Source: Magnetococcales bacterium
GTDB taxonomy: Bacteria; Pseudomonadota; Magnetococcia; Magnetococcales; Magnetaquicoccaceae
DNA: 59,298 bases
NCBI GenBank assembly: GCA_015233035.1
Contig: JADFYM010000005.1
Span: 1-59,298 of the forward strand
Reading direction: 5' to 3'
Part shown: piece by piece, positions 25,450 through 34,890 of the stretch
Numbering within the stretch: the stretch's first letter is position 1
Layout of the letters: every line of letters starts with the position of its first letter
The notes under the pieces: model-generated
The model's database searches: none
Told to the model about the DNA's origin: nothing
What the model saw: only the letters and a program-made list of their open reading frames with translations
Translations under genes and position numbers: made by a program

Positions 25450-26850
25450 TCAGAGGATGAACCGCGACAAATCCTCATTATTGGCCAATGCCTTCAACTG
25501 TGTCCGGACATAGTCGGCCGTGATCTCCACCGCCTCCCCATGCCGTTCCGTTGCGGTAAAGGACAATTCGTCAAGCAATTTTTCCAACACGGTGTGCAAC
25601 CGTCGGGCCCCAATATTTTCCGTGGTCTCATTGACCTGGGCGGCAATTTCGGCAATGGCGCGGATGGACTCCTCGCTGAACGACAGATGGATCCCCTCGG
25701 TGGCCAGCAGCGCGCTGTATTGACGGGTCAGGGCATTTTCCGGCTCGGAAAGAATGCGGACAAACTCCTCCACCCCCAGACTTTTCAATTCCACCCGAAT
25801 CGGCAGGCGTCCCTGCAACTCCGGCAACAGGTCCGAGGGCTTGGCCAACTGAAAGGCCCCGGAGGCGATAAACAGGATATGGTCGGTGCGGACCATGCCA
25901 TGCTTGGTGGAGACCGTGGTCCCCTCCACCAGGGGCAAAAGATCGCGTTGCACCCCCTCGCGGGAGACATCCGACCCGCCCCGCCCACTCTCAAACCGAT
26001 TGCATACCTTGTCCAGTTCGTCGAGAAAGACAATACCCGACTGTTCCACCCGCTCGACCGCCTCTTTTTTGGACTTTTCCCGGTCCACCAGCTTGCTGGC
26101 CTCCTCATCGGTCAGCATGGCCAGGGCCTCTTTGACGGTGGTCCGATGTTTTTGCGGCTTGCCGCCGCCAAACATGCCCCCCAGCACATCCTGGATACTG
26201 ATGCCCATCCCCTCCATGCCCTGGGGGGTGAACACCTCCAGGGTGGGAGCGGCGCGCGGCTCGCGGGTCTCAATCTCCACCTCCCGCGTATCCAGTCGAC
26301 CATCCCGCAACAGACGGCGAAATTTTTGCCGGGTGCTGGAATCGGCGGGCGAGGCGGTCTCCGTACCTGTTTCCGAGGCATGTTGACCAAAAATGCCCAG
26401 CGGATATTCCTTTTCGGTTTGCGGTGCATTCGGCGGGTGGGGCAGGAGAATATCCAGTATCCGGTCCTCCGCCTGCTCTTCTGCCTTGCGCCGCACCTCG
26501 CGCTTGGACCGTTCCACGCCGGTCTTGACCGCCAGATCGGTCAAATCCCGGATGATGGACTCTACGTCGCGCCCGACATAACCCACTTCGGTAAACTTGG
26601 TGGCCTCCACCTTGATGAATGGCGCATCCGACAACTTGGCCAAACGCCGGGCAATTTCCGTCTTGCCCACCCCGGTGGGACCGATCATGAGAATATTTTT
26701 GGGATAGACCTCCTCCCGCATCCCCGGTTCCAGTTGCTGCCTGCGCCAACGGTTGCGCAAGGCAACCGCAACCGCCCGTTTGGCCTCTGTTTGGCCGATA
26801 ATATAGCGGTCCAGTTCTGAAACCGTTTCGCGTGGGGTGAATTCAGCCAT
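25450..26850 (-). CDS. hslU: HslU, ATPase subunit of the HslVU protease
   Basis: AAA+ unfoldase that feeds substrates to HslV, 466 residues. Features: the N-terminal [33 protein letters not shown], Walker A GPTGVGKT (about 57-64), the [14 protein letters not shown] pore block, a variable I-domain (about 110-250) rich in charge and Pro, Walker [11 protein letters not shown] and the C-terminal sensor region [16 protein letters not shown]. The end DLSRFIL is the typical tail that docks into HslV. Its ATG directly follows the hslV TAA, so the two are tightly coupled. Confidence 0.97.
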   Translation of the reverse strand: MAEFTPRETVSELDRYIIGQTEAKRAVAVALRNRWRRQQLEPGMREEVYPKNILMIGPTGVGKTEIARRLAKLSDAPFIKVEATKFTEVGYVGRDVESIIRDLTDLAVKTGVERSKREVRRKAEEQAEDRILDILLPHPPNAPQTEKEYPLGIFGQHASETGTETASPADSSTRQKFRRLLRDGRLDTREVEIETREPRAAPTLEVFTPQGMEGMGISIQDVLGGMFGGGKPQKHRTTVKEALAMLTDEEASKLVDREKSKKEAVERVEQSGIVFLDELDKVCNRFESGRGGSDVSREGVQRDLLPLVEGTTVSTKHGMVRTDHILFIASGAFQLAKPSDLLPELQGRLPIRVELKSLGVEEFVRILSEPENALTRQYSALLATEGIHLSFSEESIRAIAEIAAQVNETTENIGARRLHTVLEKLLDELSFTATERHGEAVEITADYVRTQLKALANNEDLSRFIL

Positions 26851-27378
26851 TTACAACTCTTCTATGATTATGTTATTATTGGTGTAAATACAGATATTGG
26901 CAGCGATTTCCATGGCTTTCTCCGCAATGGTCCGCAGCGGGAGGTCGGTATTTTGCAGGAGGGCCAGGGCCGCCGACTGGGCGAAGGCTCCCCCGGAACC
27001 GATGGCAATGATGCCGTGTTCCGGTTCCAGGACATCGCCGGTGCCGCTGATGAGCAGGCTGGCCCCCCGGTCGGCGACGATGAGCATGGCCTCCAGACGG
27101 CGCAACATGCGATCCATCCGCCAATCCTTGGCCAATTCGACTGCGGATCGGGTAAGATGGCCGCTGTGTTTGGCCAGTTTTTCCTCGAACCGCTCAAAGA
27201 GGGTGAAGGCGTCGGCGGTGGAGCCGGCAAAACCGGCCAATATTTTGCCGTCGGACATGGAGCGAATTTTGCGGGCATTGGCTTTGATCACCTGGTTGCC
27301 CAGGGTGACTTGGCCGTCTCCCGCCATCACCAGGGAGTCGTTGCGTCGTACCAACAGGATGGTAGTGCCTTTGAACAT
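26851..27378 (-). CDS. hslV: HslV, peptidase subunit of the HslVU protease
   Basis: Threonine peptidase with a proteasome beta-type fold, 175 residues. The N-terminus [12 protein letters not shown] places the catalytic Thr after a short MFKG propeptide. [48 protein letters not shown] and [14 protein letters not shown] are family blocks. The frame is open to 27771, but the ATG at 27378 gives the normal length and the GGAG at a workable distance. It is the first gene of hslVU and is divergent from bpt with a 141-bp shared upstream region. Confidence 0.97.
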   Translation of the reverse strand: MFKGTTILLVRRNDSLVMAGDGQVTLGNQVIKANARKIRSMSDGKILAGFAGSTADAFTLFERFEEKLAKHSGHLTRSAVELAKDWRMDRMLRRLEAMLIVADRGASLLISGTGDVLEPEHGIIAIGSGGAFAQSAALALLQNTDLPLRTIAEKAMEIAANICIYTNNNIIIEEL

Positions 27379-27519
27379 GAACCCGTTTTCTCCCATTGTT
27401 GTCAGCCAGAAGGCTATCCGGGCATCCGGGCGGGTGGTCTGCCCTGACGCCCTTGGCCATGGTGCCGTTTTTGTCCCCGGATTGCAAGGCTCCAAACAAC
27501 CTCGTCGACCGGTTCTGCC

Positions 27520-28329
27520 ATGAATACCATTTCTGCCAAGCCGTGGGACAATCCCGCGATGAATCTGTTTTTGAGCCGACCCCATGCGTGTGGCTATCTG
27601 CCTGACCGGCAGGCGGCCACCCTGTTTGTCGATCCCGAAGTGGCCATGAATGATACCCTCTACGGCTTTCTGGTGGAACGGGGCTTCCGGCGGAGTGGTG
27701 GCCATGTCTATTGCCATTATTGTCCCAGTTGCAAAGCCTGCCAGGCGGTACGGGTTCCGGTGGCCGATCATCTCCCCAGTCGCAGTCTGCGCCGGGTCTG
27801 GCAGCGCAACCAGGATCTCACCGTGCGTGTGCTGCCCGCCGATTTTACGGCGGAACGGTTTGCGTTATACCAGGAGTATATTGCCAGCCGGCACCAGGAC
27901 GGTCCCATGGCCAGCCCCACCCCGGAAGATTTCAGCGATTATCTGACCGCTCCCTGGTCCACGACCCGCTTTGTCGAGTTTCGCCAGGGTCGGCACCTGC
28001 GCATGGTGGCGGTGGTGGATATTTTGCCGACGGGTCTTTCGGCGGTGTATACCTTTTTTGCCCCCGACGAGACGGCCCGCAGTCTGGGCACCTACGCCAT
28101 CCTCTGGCAGATTCGCGAAACGCTGGGCCTGGACAAAAGTTACCTCTACATGGGCTACTGGATTGCCGATTGCCAAAAAATGCACTATAAATCCCGTTTT
28201 CGGCCCCTGGAACTGTATCGGGGGCAGCAATGGGTCCGATTTTTGCGTGATGACCCCGTTACCCCTGTCAATGGCCTGTCGGTTGTGCCATCCTCCCTGG
28301 TGGACGGGGGTGCCCATGAGCACCATTGA
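27520..28329 (+). CDS. bpt: Bpt, leucyl/arginyl-tRNA-protein transferase
   Basis: Aminoacyl-tRNA-protein transferase of the bacterial N-end-rule pathway, 269 residues. Bpt enzymes attach Leu to N-terminal Asp/Glu and so mark proteins for ClpAP. The ATE N-terminal cysteine cluster [20 protein letters not shown] and the C-terminal domain with [13 protein letters not shown] and [25 protein letters not shown] are clear. It overlaps recX by 14 bp in a different frame and is divergent from hslV, so this block groups two protein-turnover systems. Confidence 0.95.
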   Translation: MNTISAKPWDNPAMNLFLSRPHACGYLPDRQAATLFVDPEVAMNDTLYGFLVERGFRRSGGHVYCHYCPSCKACQAVRVPVADHLPSRSLRRVWQRNQDLTVRVLPADFTAERFALYQEYIASRHQDGPMASPTPEDFSDYLTAPWSTTRFVEFRQGRHLRMVAVVDILPTGLSAVYTFFAPDETARSLGTYAILWQIRETLGLDKSYLYMGYWIADCQKMHYKSRFRPLELYRGQQWVRFLRDDPVTPVNGLSVVPSSLVDGGAHEHH

Positions 28330-28795
28330 GGAAAGCGGTCAACAGGCCTACGATCAAGCGATTCGCTGGCTGGCCCGGCGCGGTTATGGCGCATGGGAGT
28401 TGCAGCAGCGGTTGATGCAGGTCGGAGTGCCGGAGGCGGTGGTGGCGCAGGTGTGTGGTCGTTGTCAGGAACTGGGCTACCTGGATGATGCCGCCTTTGC
28501 CTTGTCCCGTGCCCGCTACCGGTTGCACCACGGGCATTATGGCCCCCGGCGGGTCTGGGCGGAGTTGCGCGCCTTGCGGGTCGCCGATGAATACATTCAG
28601 CGCGCCCTGGATCTTTTGTTGGCGGAGACCGATGCTGTCTCTCTGGCCGCCGCCGCCCTGGCCAAACGGTTCGGGACGGAGGACCGTTCTGCGGGAGAAG
28701 AGCGGGATGAGGGGCGGCGGGAGTCAAAACGACGCTATGATTTTTTGTCACGGCGTGGGTTTAACGATGAGGCCATTTGGCAGGTTTTGGAATAG
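28316..28795 (+). CDS. recX: RecX-family regulator of RecA
   Basis: Small helical regulator that modulates RecA filaments, 159 residues. The RecX three-helix repeats are visible: AIRWLARRGYGAWELQQRL, VVAQVCGRCQELGYLDDAAFALSRARYR with HYGPRRVWAELRALRV, and a C-terminal RYDFLSRRGFNDEAIWQVLE. A charged insert (TEDRSAGEERDEGRRESKR) breaks the third repeat. The ATG at 28316 overlaps the bpt end; the open frame continues far upstream without RecX features. alaS starts 7 bp after the stop. No recA is in the window, although recX usually sits next to it; recA, recX and alaS are often close in proteobacteria. Confidence 0.88.
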   Translation: MSTIEESGQQAYDQAIRWLARRGYGAWELQQRLMQVGVPEAVVAQVCGRCQELGYLDDAAFALSRARYRLHHGHYGPRRVWAELRALRVADEYIQRALDLLLAETDAVSLAAAALAKRFGTEDRSAGEERDEGRRESKRRYDFLSRRGFNDEAIWQVLE

Positions 28796-28801
28796 GAAAA
28801 G

Positions 28802-31438
28802 ATGAACGGGAATGAAATACGCGACCGGTTTTTGACGTTTTTCCAACGTCACGACCATGCCATGGTGGCCTCTTCCAGTCTGGTACCGCAGAACGATCCG
28901 ACTCTGTTGTTCACCAATGCGGGCATGAACCAATTCAAGGGTCTGTTTCTGGGCGAGGAACGACCGCCTTATCGGCGGGCGGTCAGTGTGCAAAAATGTG
29001 TGCGGGCGGGTGGCAAGCATAATGACCTGGAAAATGTCGGGCGCACGGCACGACACCACACCTTTTTTGAAATGCTGGGCAATTTTTCCTTTGGCGATTA
29101 TTTCAAGGAAGAGGCAATCACTCTGGCCTGGACCTTCGTGACCCAGGATCTGTCGTTGCCGGTCGAACGGTTGCTGGTGACCGTCTATGCCACGGATGAG
29201 GAGGCGTTTCGCATCTGGCGGGATGTGGTGGGTCTGCCGGAGGAAAAAATTATCCGCATTGCCGGCAGCGACAATTTTTGGTCCATGGGACCGGTGGGTC
29301 CATGTGGGCCGTGCTCCGAAATTTTTTACGATCATGGCGAACTCTTGCCGGGGGGGCCGCCCGGTTCGGCAGAGGCGGATGGGGATCGTTTTGTGGAGAT
29401 CTGGAATCTGGTCTTCATGCAGTTTGATCGCCGTTCCGATGGTTCCCTGGCGGAGCTGCCCAGCCCCTGCATTGACACCGGGGCCGGGTTGGAGCGGTTG
29501 GCGGCCATTTTGCAGGGCAAGAGCAACAACTATGACACCGATCTGTTTGTGCCGCTGATCCGGGAGGCGGCCCGCCTGGCCGGGTTGGAGGCTTCGCAGG
29601 CGGAACATCTGGTCTCCCTGCGGGTCATTGCCGACCATGTGCGGGCGATGGCCTTTTTGATCGTCGATGGCGTGTTGCCCAGCAATGAGGGGCGGGGGTA
29701 TGTCTTGCGCCGCATCATGCGCCGTGCCATGCGGCATGGTCGGTTGCTGGGGCTGGAACAGCCCTTTCTGGCCCAATTGATTCCCACGCTGGTTCAGACC
29801 ATGGGGGGCTTTTTCCCGGAGATGGTCTCCCAGGGCAAAACGCTGGTGCTGGTGATCGAGAATGAGGAGCGACGGTTTGCCGCCACCCTGGACAGTGGCC
29901 TGAAAATTGTCGAGGAGGCGGTGGCCCGGCTGCCAGCAGGTGGCCAGTTGGACGGGCTTACCCTGTTCACTCTGTATGACACCTATGGTTTTCCTGTTGA
30001 TTTGACGGGGGATATTTTGCGGGACCGGGGTATTTCCCTGGATATGGAGGGGTTCAACCGCCACATGACCGAGCAGCGGCAGCGGGCGCGGGCGGCCTGG
30101 GCCGGTTCCGGGGATGAAAAAGTGGCGGCGGTCTTTCACTGGGTGCGGGACAAGGTGGGAGCCAGTGAATTTTTGGGCTATCACTGTGAGCAGGCGCAGG
30201 GCACCGTGCAGGCCATTGTGGTGGGGGGGGAGTCGGTGAAGGTCTTGCATCCGGGTGAAGAGGGGATGTTGATCAGCAACCAGACCCCTTTTTATGCCGA
30301 GTCGGGTGGGCAGGTGGGGGATACCGGTTTGATCCGCCAGCAGTCGGCTGGGGGGGGTGTTTTTCAGGTGCGGGATACCCGCAAGCCGGTGCCGGATCTG
30401 ATTGTCCATCTGGGGCAGGTGGAGCGGGGGGAATGGCATGTGGGCGACAGTATCAGCCTGGAGGTGGACGGGTCGCGGCGGCAGGATATTCGTCTGCACC
30501 ATTCGGCGACCCATTTGTTGCACCATGCGTTGCGTGTTGTGCTGGGAGCCCATGTCAAACAGGCCGGTTCGCAGGTGGGACCGACGCGGTTGCGCTTTGA
30601 TTTCAGCCATTTCCAGGCCATGACCCCGGAGGAGTTGGTCCAGGTGGAGGTGCTTTGCAACGCGGCCATTCGTGCCAACCACCGCCAGGAGACCACGGTC
30701 ATGACCCCGGCGGTGGCGGTGCAGGCCGGGGCGATGGCTCTGTTTGGCGAAAAATATGGGGATGAGGTACGGGTAGTGCGGCTGGGCGACAGCATGGAAC
30801 TGTGTGGGGGGACGCATGTCCACCGCACCGGGGATATTGGGCTGTTGCGTATTGTCTCGGAAGGGGCGGTGGCGGCCGGGGTGCGTCGTATCGAGGCGGT
30901 GTGCGGGCATACGGCCCGGGAGAGTTATCGGGAAGAGACCGCCATTTTGCGTGAGGCGGCGGGTTTGCTCAAGGCGCGGCCCGACCAGGTGGCGCAGGGG
31001 GTGGAAAAATTGTTTGAGCGGATTCGGGTTCTGGAGCAGGCCCTGGACAAGGCCAAGACCGCCGTGTCCGGTGCCCTGGTGGCCGAGTTGGTGGTGCAGC
31101 GGCGGCAGGTGGGGGCCATTCCGTTGTTGGCGGCCCGGGTGGTGGGGGTGGATACCAAGACGTTGCGGGAGTTGGTGGATCTGCTCAAGGAAAAATTGGG
31201 TTCGGCGGTGATTTTGTTGGGTGTGCCGGAGGTGGACAAGGTGAGCCTGATTGCGGGGGTGACCGCTGATCTGCATCGGCGGGTGAAGGCGGGCGATCTG
31301 ATGGGGTTTGTCGCGCCGGTGGTGGGTGGCAAGGGGGGGGGGCGACCGGATATGGCCATGGGGGGGGGAACCCGTCCCGAGCAGTTGACCGAGGCACTGG
31401 CGGCGGCCACCCAGTGGGTCAAGGAAAGATCGACCTAG
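28802..31438 (+). CDS. alaS: Alanyl-tRNA synthetase
   Basis: Class II aminoacyl-tRNA synthetase, 878 residues, the usual full length. The catalytic core has FTNAGMNQFKGLFLG and SVQKCVRAGGKHNDLENVG and the RTARHHTFFEMLGNFSFGDYFK block. The editing domain has the zinc-binding HSATHLLHHAL (about residue 566) and CGGTHVHRTG (about residue 667). The C-Ala domain ends in VGGKGGGRPDMAMGGGT. It lies 7 bp after recX and 54 bp before the PilZ gene. Confidence 0.98.
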   Translation: MNGNEIRDRFLTFFQRHDHAMVASSSLVPQNDPTLLFTNAGMNQFKGLFLGEERPPYRRAVSVQKCVRAGGKHNDLENVGRTARHHTFFEMLGNFSFGDYFKEEAITLAWTFVTQDLSLPVERLLVTVYATDEEAFRIWRDVVGLPEEKIIRIAGSDNFWSMGPVGPCGPCSEIFYDHGELLPGGPPGSAEADGDRFVEIWNLVFMQFDRRSDGSLAELPSPCIDTGAGLERLAAILQGKSNNYDTDLFVPLIREAARLAGLEASQAEHLVSLRVIADHVRAMAFLIVDGVLPSNEGRGYVLRRIMRRAMRHGRLLGLEQPFLAQLIPTLVQTMGGFFPEMVSQGKTLVLVIENEERRFAATLDSGLKIVEEAVARLPAGGQLDGLTLFTLYDTYGFPVDLTGDILRDRGISLDMEGFNRHMTEQRQRARAAWAGSGDEKVAAVFHWVRDKVGASEFLGYHCEQAQGTVQAIVVGGESVKVLHPGEEGMLISNQTPFYAESGGQVGDTGLIRQQSAGGGVFQVRDTRKPVPDLIVHLGQVERGEWHVGDSISLEVDGSRRQDIRLHHSATHLLHHALRVVLGAHVKQAGSQVGPTRLRFDFSHFQAMTPEELVQVEVLCNAAIRANHRQETTVMTPAVAVQAGAMALFGEKYGDEVRVVRLGDSMELCGGTHVHRTGDIGLLRIVSEGAVAAGVRRIEAVCGHTARESYREETAILREAAGLLKARPDQVAQGVEKLFERIRVLEQALDKAKTAVSGALVAELVVQRRQVGAIPLLAARVVGVDTKTLRELVDLLKEKLGSAVILLGVPEVDKVSLIAGVTADLHRRVKAGDLMGFVAPVVGGKGGGRPDMAMGGGTRPEQLTEALAAATQWVKERST

Positions 31439-31492
31439 GCGTTGTGCCATTACCTCGAATAATATTTTGGACGGTTCAAAGGAGAGAAAACC

Positions 31493-31768
31493 ATGCCTGG
31501 TGGCAGCGAGAAACGGCAGGAACAACGTCTGGTCAGATCGGATCCGGCTGTCATGATCCTGGCCGATGGAAGCAGGGTCAATGGCTTGATTGGCAATATG
31601 AGTCTGGGTGGTCTGTTGTTTTTGGCGGACGGCACCGTGCCCATTGTGGCACAGAATGCCTTTGTTGACATTGTGATCAGCCTGTACGGGCGGGATTCGC
31701 AATTTACCTGCACGATGACGCATCAGCAGGACAACCAGTTCGGCTTGAAACTGCACCGCAGTGAATGA
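31493..31768 (+). CDS. PilZ-domain protein, predicted c-di-GMP receptor
   Basis: A single-domain PilZ protein of 91 residues. It has the RxxxR motif (R8-QEQ-R12) and the NxSxxG motif (N35-M-S37-LG-G40) that bind c-di-GMP in characterised members. The remaining strands (VDIVISLYGRDSQFTCTM, NQFGLKL) fit the PilZ barrel. AAAGGAG precedes the ATG. It is placed between alaS and dnaA. Its partner is unknown; the window also encodes one active-type and one degenerate GGDEF protein. Confidence 0.88.
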   Translation: MPGGSEKRQEQRLVRSDPAVMILADGSRVNGLIGNMSLGGLLFLADGTVPIVAQNAFVDIVISLYGRDSQFTCTMTHQQDNQFGLKLHRSE

Positions 31769-31804
31769 GAGGCCTTGGGGCGTGTGGATGTTGACCAGGA
31801 CGCG

Positions 31805-33142
31805 ATGAAGGAACTTTGGGCAGACACCTTGGAAGTGATCAAGGGGCAGGTGTCACCGCAGGTGTTTAACGTGTGGTTCAGGTCCTTGTGTCCGGGGGCG
31901 GAATGGCCGGATGGCCGGGTGGAAATTTTAACCAGAAACCAATTGTCGGCGGACTATGTCCGCAGCCATTATGGGGCCTTGTTGGAATCCACCCTGTCCG
32001 AGCGGGCGGGGCGCACGGTACGGGTGACTTTTCGTCTGGATCCGCAGGCCGAAGGGGAGGAGGCTCCGGCCCTGGTGGTGGAGCCGCTGGCCCTGCTGCC
32101 GAACGGTCTGGTGCCGGGCCGCACCGGCCTGGATGCGCGGTATACCTTCGACTCTTTTGTGGTGGGTGGGTGCAATCAGTTTGCCCATGCGGCGGCGGCT
32201 CGGGTGGCGGATGCCCCCTCTTCGGCTTACAACCCCCTGTTTATCCATGGCGGGGTGGGTTTGGGCAAGACCCATCTGCTCCATGCCATTGGCAACCATT
32301 TGCTGGAAACCCGCCCTGCCCTGAAGGTGCAGTATATCTCTTCCGAAAGTTTTATGACCCAAATGATTGATTCATTGCGGTTTCAGCGGGTGCACGATTT
32401 CAAGGATCTGTTTCGTTCGGTGGATGTGTTGCTGGTGGATGATATTCAGTTTATTGCGGGCAAAAAGGCCACCCAGGAAGAATTTTTTCATACTTTCAAT
32501 GCGTTGTATGAGGCCAATCACCAGATTGTCCTGTCGTCGGACCGTTTTCCAGCGGAGATGGAATTTTTGGAAGAGCGGTTGCGGTCCCGTTTTGGTTGGG
32601 GGTTGGTGGCGGATATTCACGCGCCTGATCTGGAGACGCGGGTGGCCATTCTCAAGAAGAAAGCGGCGGCGGAGGGGATGGATCTCCAGGATGATGTGGC
32701 CTTTTTTCTCGCCGATGCCATTCAGACCAACGTGCGCGAGTTGGAGGGGGCCCTGATCCGGGTCTTTGCCATGGCCTCCATGGAAAAAGAGCCGGTGACG
32801 ATGGCCCTGGTGGTGGAATCGTTGCGCAATATTGTCCGTTCCCCGGATCGGCGGCAGGTCAATGTGGAGGATATTCAGAAAAAGGTGGCCGATTATTACC
32901 AAATCCGCCTCCTGGATCTGCGGTCGGCCAAACGGGCGCGGCAGTTCAGCCATCCCCGGCAGATTGCCATGTATTTATGCAAACAATTGACAAAGCACTC
33001 TTTTCCAGAGATAGGCCGCCATTTTGGGGATCGGGATCACACGACGGTGATGCATGCGGTACGCAAGGTGGATGAACGACAGATGGTCGATCTGGAATTG
33101 GCCGGTGAGTTGCGCATTTTGACCAGTATGTTGCGCAAGTAG
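31805..33142 (+). CDS. dnaA: DnaA, chromosomal replication initiator
   Basis: AAA+ initiator protein. Domain I is ELWADTLEVIKGQVSPQVFNVWFRSL, the linker is short, and domain III has Walker A GGVGLGKTHLLHAIGN (about residue 150), Walker B VLLVDDIQFIAGK and the LRSRFGWGLVADI box. Domain IV ends with the DnaA-box-binding signature GDRDHTTVMHAVRKV. Three in-frame starts compete: TTG 31775, GTG 31784 and ATG 31805. I chose the ATG (445 residues) because it begins right at domain I and has AGGA four bases upstream; GTG 31784 is the main alternative. dnaN and recF follow, but with a 610-bp repeat-filled gap. Confidence 0.96.
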   Translation: MKELWADTLEVIKGQVSPQVFNVWFRSLCPGAEWPDGRVEILTRNQLSADYVRSHYGALLESTLSERAGRTVRVTFRLDPQAEGEEAPALVVEPLALLPNGLVPGRTGLDARYTFDSFVVGGCNQFAHAAAARVADAPSSAYNPLFIHGGVGLGKTHLLHAIGNHLLETRPALKVQYISSESFMTQMIDSLRFQRVHDFKDLFRSVDVLLVDDIQFIAGKKATQEEFFHTFNALYEANHQIVLSSDRFPAEMEFLEERLRSRFGWGLVADIHAPDLETRVAILKKKAAAEGMDLQDDVAFFLADAIQTNVRELEGALIRVFAMASMEKEPVTMALVVESLRNIVRSPDRRQVNVEDIQKKVADYYQIRLLDLRSAKRARQFSHPRQIAMYLCKQLTKHSFPEIGRHFGDRDHTTVMHAVRKVDERQMVDLELAGELRILTSMLRK

Positions 33143-33170
33143 CCATACTGAATCAGCTTGTACAGGGATA

Positions 33171-33290
33171 GGGGTCCAGGGGGATTATCCCCCTGGCGGG
33201 TCCAGGGCAGAGCCCTGGTGGGGTTCGGGGCGAAGCCCCGGAAGGGGTAGGTGCCTTACCCCGCCAGGGGAGATCATTTCCTCTGGATTC
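33171..33290. repeat. Family C hairpin cluster downstream of dnaA
   Basis: At least five palindromic modules lie in tandem: CCAGGGGGATTATCCCCCTGG, CCAGGGCAGAGCCCTGG, CGGGGCGAAGCCCCG, GGGGTAGGTGCCTTACCCC and a CCAGGGGAGATCATTTCCTCTGG-like stem. No DnaA box (TTATCCACA-like) is seen here, so this is not an evident replication origin. Confidence 0.8.
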
Positions 33291-33371
33291 CATAGGATTG
33301 TACCCGTCAAATCACGTTGACTGAACCAGTCAGGTGGTGGGGATGGGGTTTGGATGATTGTGGTGAGCAGA

Positions 33372-33522
33372 GGCCTTGATCATTGTTTCATCCACGAACT
33401 CTCCTGGATGCCCGCTTTCGCGGGCATGACGGGAATGGGTGTGACACGAAATTTGCTCGTCATTCCCGCGAAGGCGGGAATCCAAGGTTCTGACTGGGAT
33501 GGCCGAAACGATGATCAAGGCC
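33372..33522. mobile_element. MITE-like element, family B, copy 3, with 8-bp target duplication
   Basis: A 151-bp element with ends GGCCTTGATCATTGTTTC and GAAACGATGATCAAGGCC (reverse complement on the right, one mismatch). It is flanked on both sides by the perfect 8-bp direct repeat TGAGCAGA (33364-33371 and 33523-33530), the mark of transposition. It lies between dnaA and dnaN. Confidence 0.9.
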
Positions 33523-33540
33523 TGAGCAGAGGGAGGCGGG

Positions 33541-33627
33541 GTTTGACCAGGGGCTTTGCCCCTGGACCCCACCAGGGGCTTTGCCCCTGGACCCCACCAG
33601 GGGGATGATCCCCCTGGACCCGCAATA
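33541..33627. repeat. Family C hairpin cluster upstream of dnaN
   Basis: Two near-identical CCAGGGGCTTTGCCCCTGG modules and one CCAGGGGGATGATCCCCCTGG module are joined by ACCC linkers. With the cluster at 33171 and the MITE at 33372 they fill most of the dnaA-dnaN gap; the remainder up to 33752 is AT-rich and likely holds the dnaN promoter, though none is called. Confidence 0.8.
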
Positions 33628-33752
33628 ATAAAAAAATATGCAAAAAATGGCTGAGGGGACAGGTGCTCCGCCCCTCGGCAAAGACCGCCCATCCGCATAG
33701 GGCGCAAAGATATATTCATGACGTTCAATTCTAAACAGAAAAGAGACCGACG

Positions 33753-34883
33753 ATGGAATTTCAGGTGGCGCGCAATCCCTTCTTGAAGGCACTGTACCGG
33801 GTACAGTCGCTGGTTGACCGACACAACATCAAGCCGATACTGAGCAATGCCCTCCTGGAGACCCAGGAGGGTTATCTCAAGATTGAGGCGACCAATCTGG
33901 AAGTGTCGTTGCGCACCCGTTGCGCGGTGGACATCATCGAGCCAGGCTCGATCACCATCAATGCCAAGACCTTGTTCGAGGTGGTGAGCGAGTTGCCGGA
34001 GACCGAGATGGTGGTTTTGCGCACGGATGCGCGGGGTCGGGTGCGTCTGAGTTGTGGACGGGCCAAGTTTGAACTGGCCTGCCTGCCCAGCGAGCAGTTT
34101 CCGGTGATTCCCCAGGCGGATGGAGCCTATCGGTTTGTCCTGGATCCCGCTTTGCTGTCGGAAATGCTGGCCAAAACCCATTTTGCCATGTCAGAGGATG
34201 AAACCCGGTACGCGCTGAATGGGGTGTTTTTCCAGGTTGTCCCCTTTGCCGGTGAGGGGGAGGGGGAAGGGATGATTCGGGTGGTGGCCACCGACAGCCA
34301 TCGGTTGGCGATGGTGCAGCGGTCGGTGGCCGCATTGCCCGCAGAGGCGCGGGAGGTGATTGTGCCCAGGAAGGCTGTGCAAGAGGTGCGCCGTCTGTTG
34401 GAGGAGGATGCCCAGCCGGTGGAGGTGATTGTGGATGACAATTATATCCAGATGGTGCGCCCGGAGGTCATGCTGGTGGCCAAACTGGTGGAAGGACGTT
34501 TTCCCGATTATCGCCGGGTGATTCCGCAGCAACATCCGCTGCATTTGATGGTCAACCGGGAACAACTGTTGCGGGTGGTGCGGCGCATGTCGGCCCTCTC
34601 CCATGAAAAATCGACGGGCATTCGCCTGGAGATCGAGGGGGGGCAGATGCGTTTCAACTCCAACAATCCCGAACAGGAAGAGGCCGAGGAGGAGATGCAG
34701 GTTTCTTTGGAGGGGGGGGATACCTTGATGGTGGGCTTCAATGCCCGCTATCTGCGGGAATTTCTCTCGGTCATGGAAGGGGAGGATGTCAGTTTTTTCA
34801 TGAGCAGCGAGGCGGCCCCGGTGTTGCTGACGGATCCGTTGCAGCGGGGGACGCAATTTGTGCTGATGCCCATGAGCACCTAG
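33753..34883 (+). CDS. dnaN: DNA polymerase III beta sliding clamp
   Basis: Ring-shaped processivity clamp, 376 residues, normal length. Family segments: the N-terminal MEFQVARNPFLKALYRVQSLVDRHNIKPILSN, the middle FPVIPQADGAYRFVLDPALLSEMLAKTHFAMSEDETRYALNG, RVVATDSHRLAMVQ, and the C-terminal GDTLMVGFNARYLREFL with the conserved end QFVLMPMST, close to the usual VVMPMRL. A short acidic insert (NPEQEEAEEEMQ) sits in domain 3. recF follows after 7 bp. Confidence 0.98.
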   Translation: MEFQVARNPFLKALYRVQSLVDRHNIKPILSNALLETQEGYLKIEATNLEVSLRTRCAVDIIEPGSITINAKTLFEVVSELPETEMVVLRTDARGRVRLSCGRAKFELACLPSEQFPVIPQADGAYRFVLDPALLSEMLAKTHFAMSEDETRYALNGVFFQVVPFAGEGEGEGMIRVVATDSHRLAMVQRSVAALPAEAREVIVPRKAVQEVRRLLEEDAQPVEVIVDDNYIQMVRPEVMLVAKLVEGRFPDYRRVIPQQHPLHLMVNREQLLRVVRRMSALSHEKSTGIRLEIEGGQMRFNSNNPEQEEAEEEMQVSLEGGDTLMVGFNARYLREFLSVMEGEDVSFFMSSEAAPVLLTDPLQRGTQFVLMPMST

Positions 34884-34890
34884 TGTTGCC

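Noticed and set aside
27379-27519. Possible heat-shock (sigma-32-like) promoter before hslV
   Set aside because: CTTGCAA with a CACCAT-like partner about 17 bp away is too far from the consensus and spacing to call.
28748-31756. Minus-strand ORF of 1002 residues opposite alaS
   Set aside because: Antisense shadow of alaS caused by high GC; composition rich in His, Gln and Pro, with no domain.
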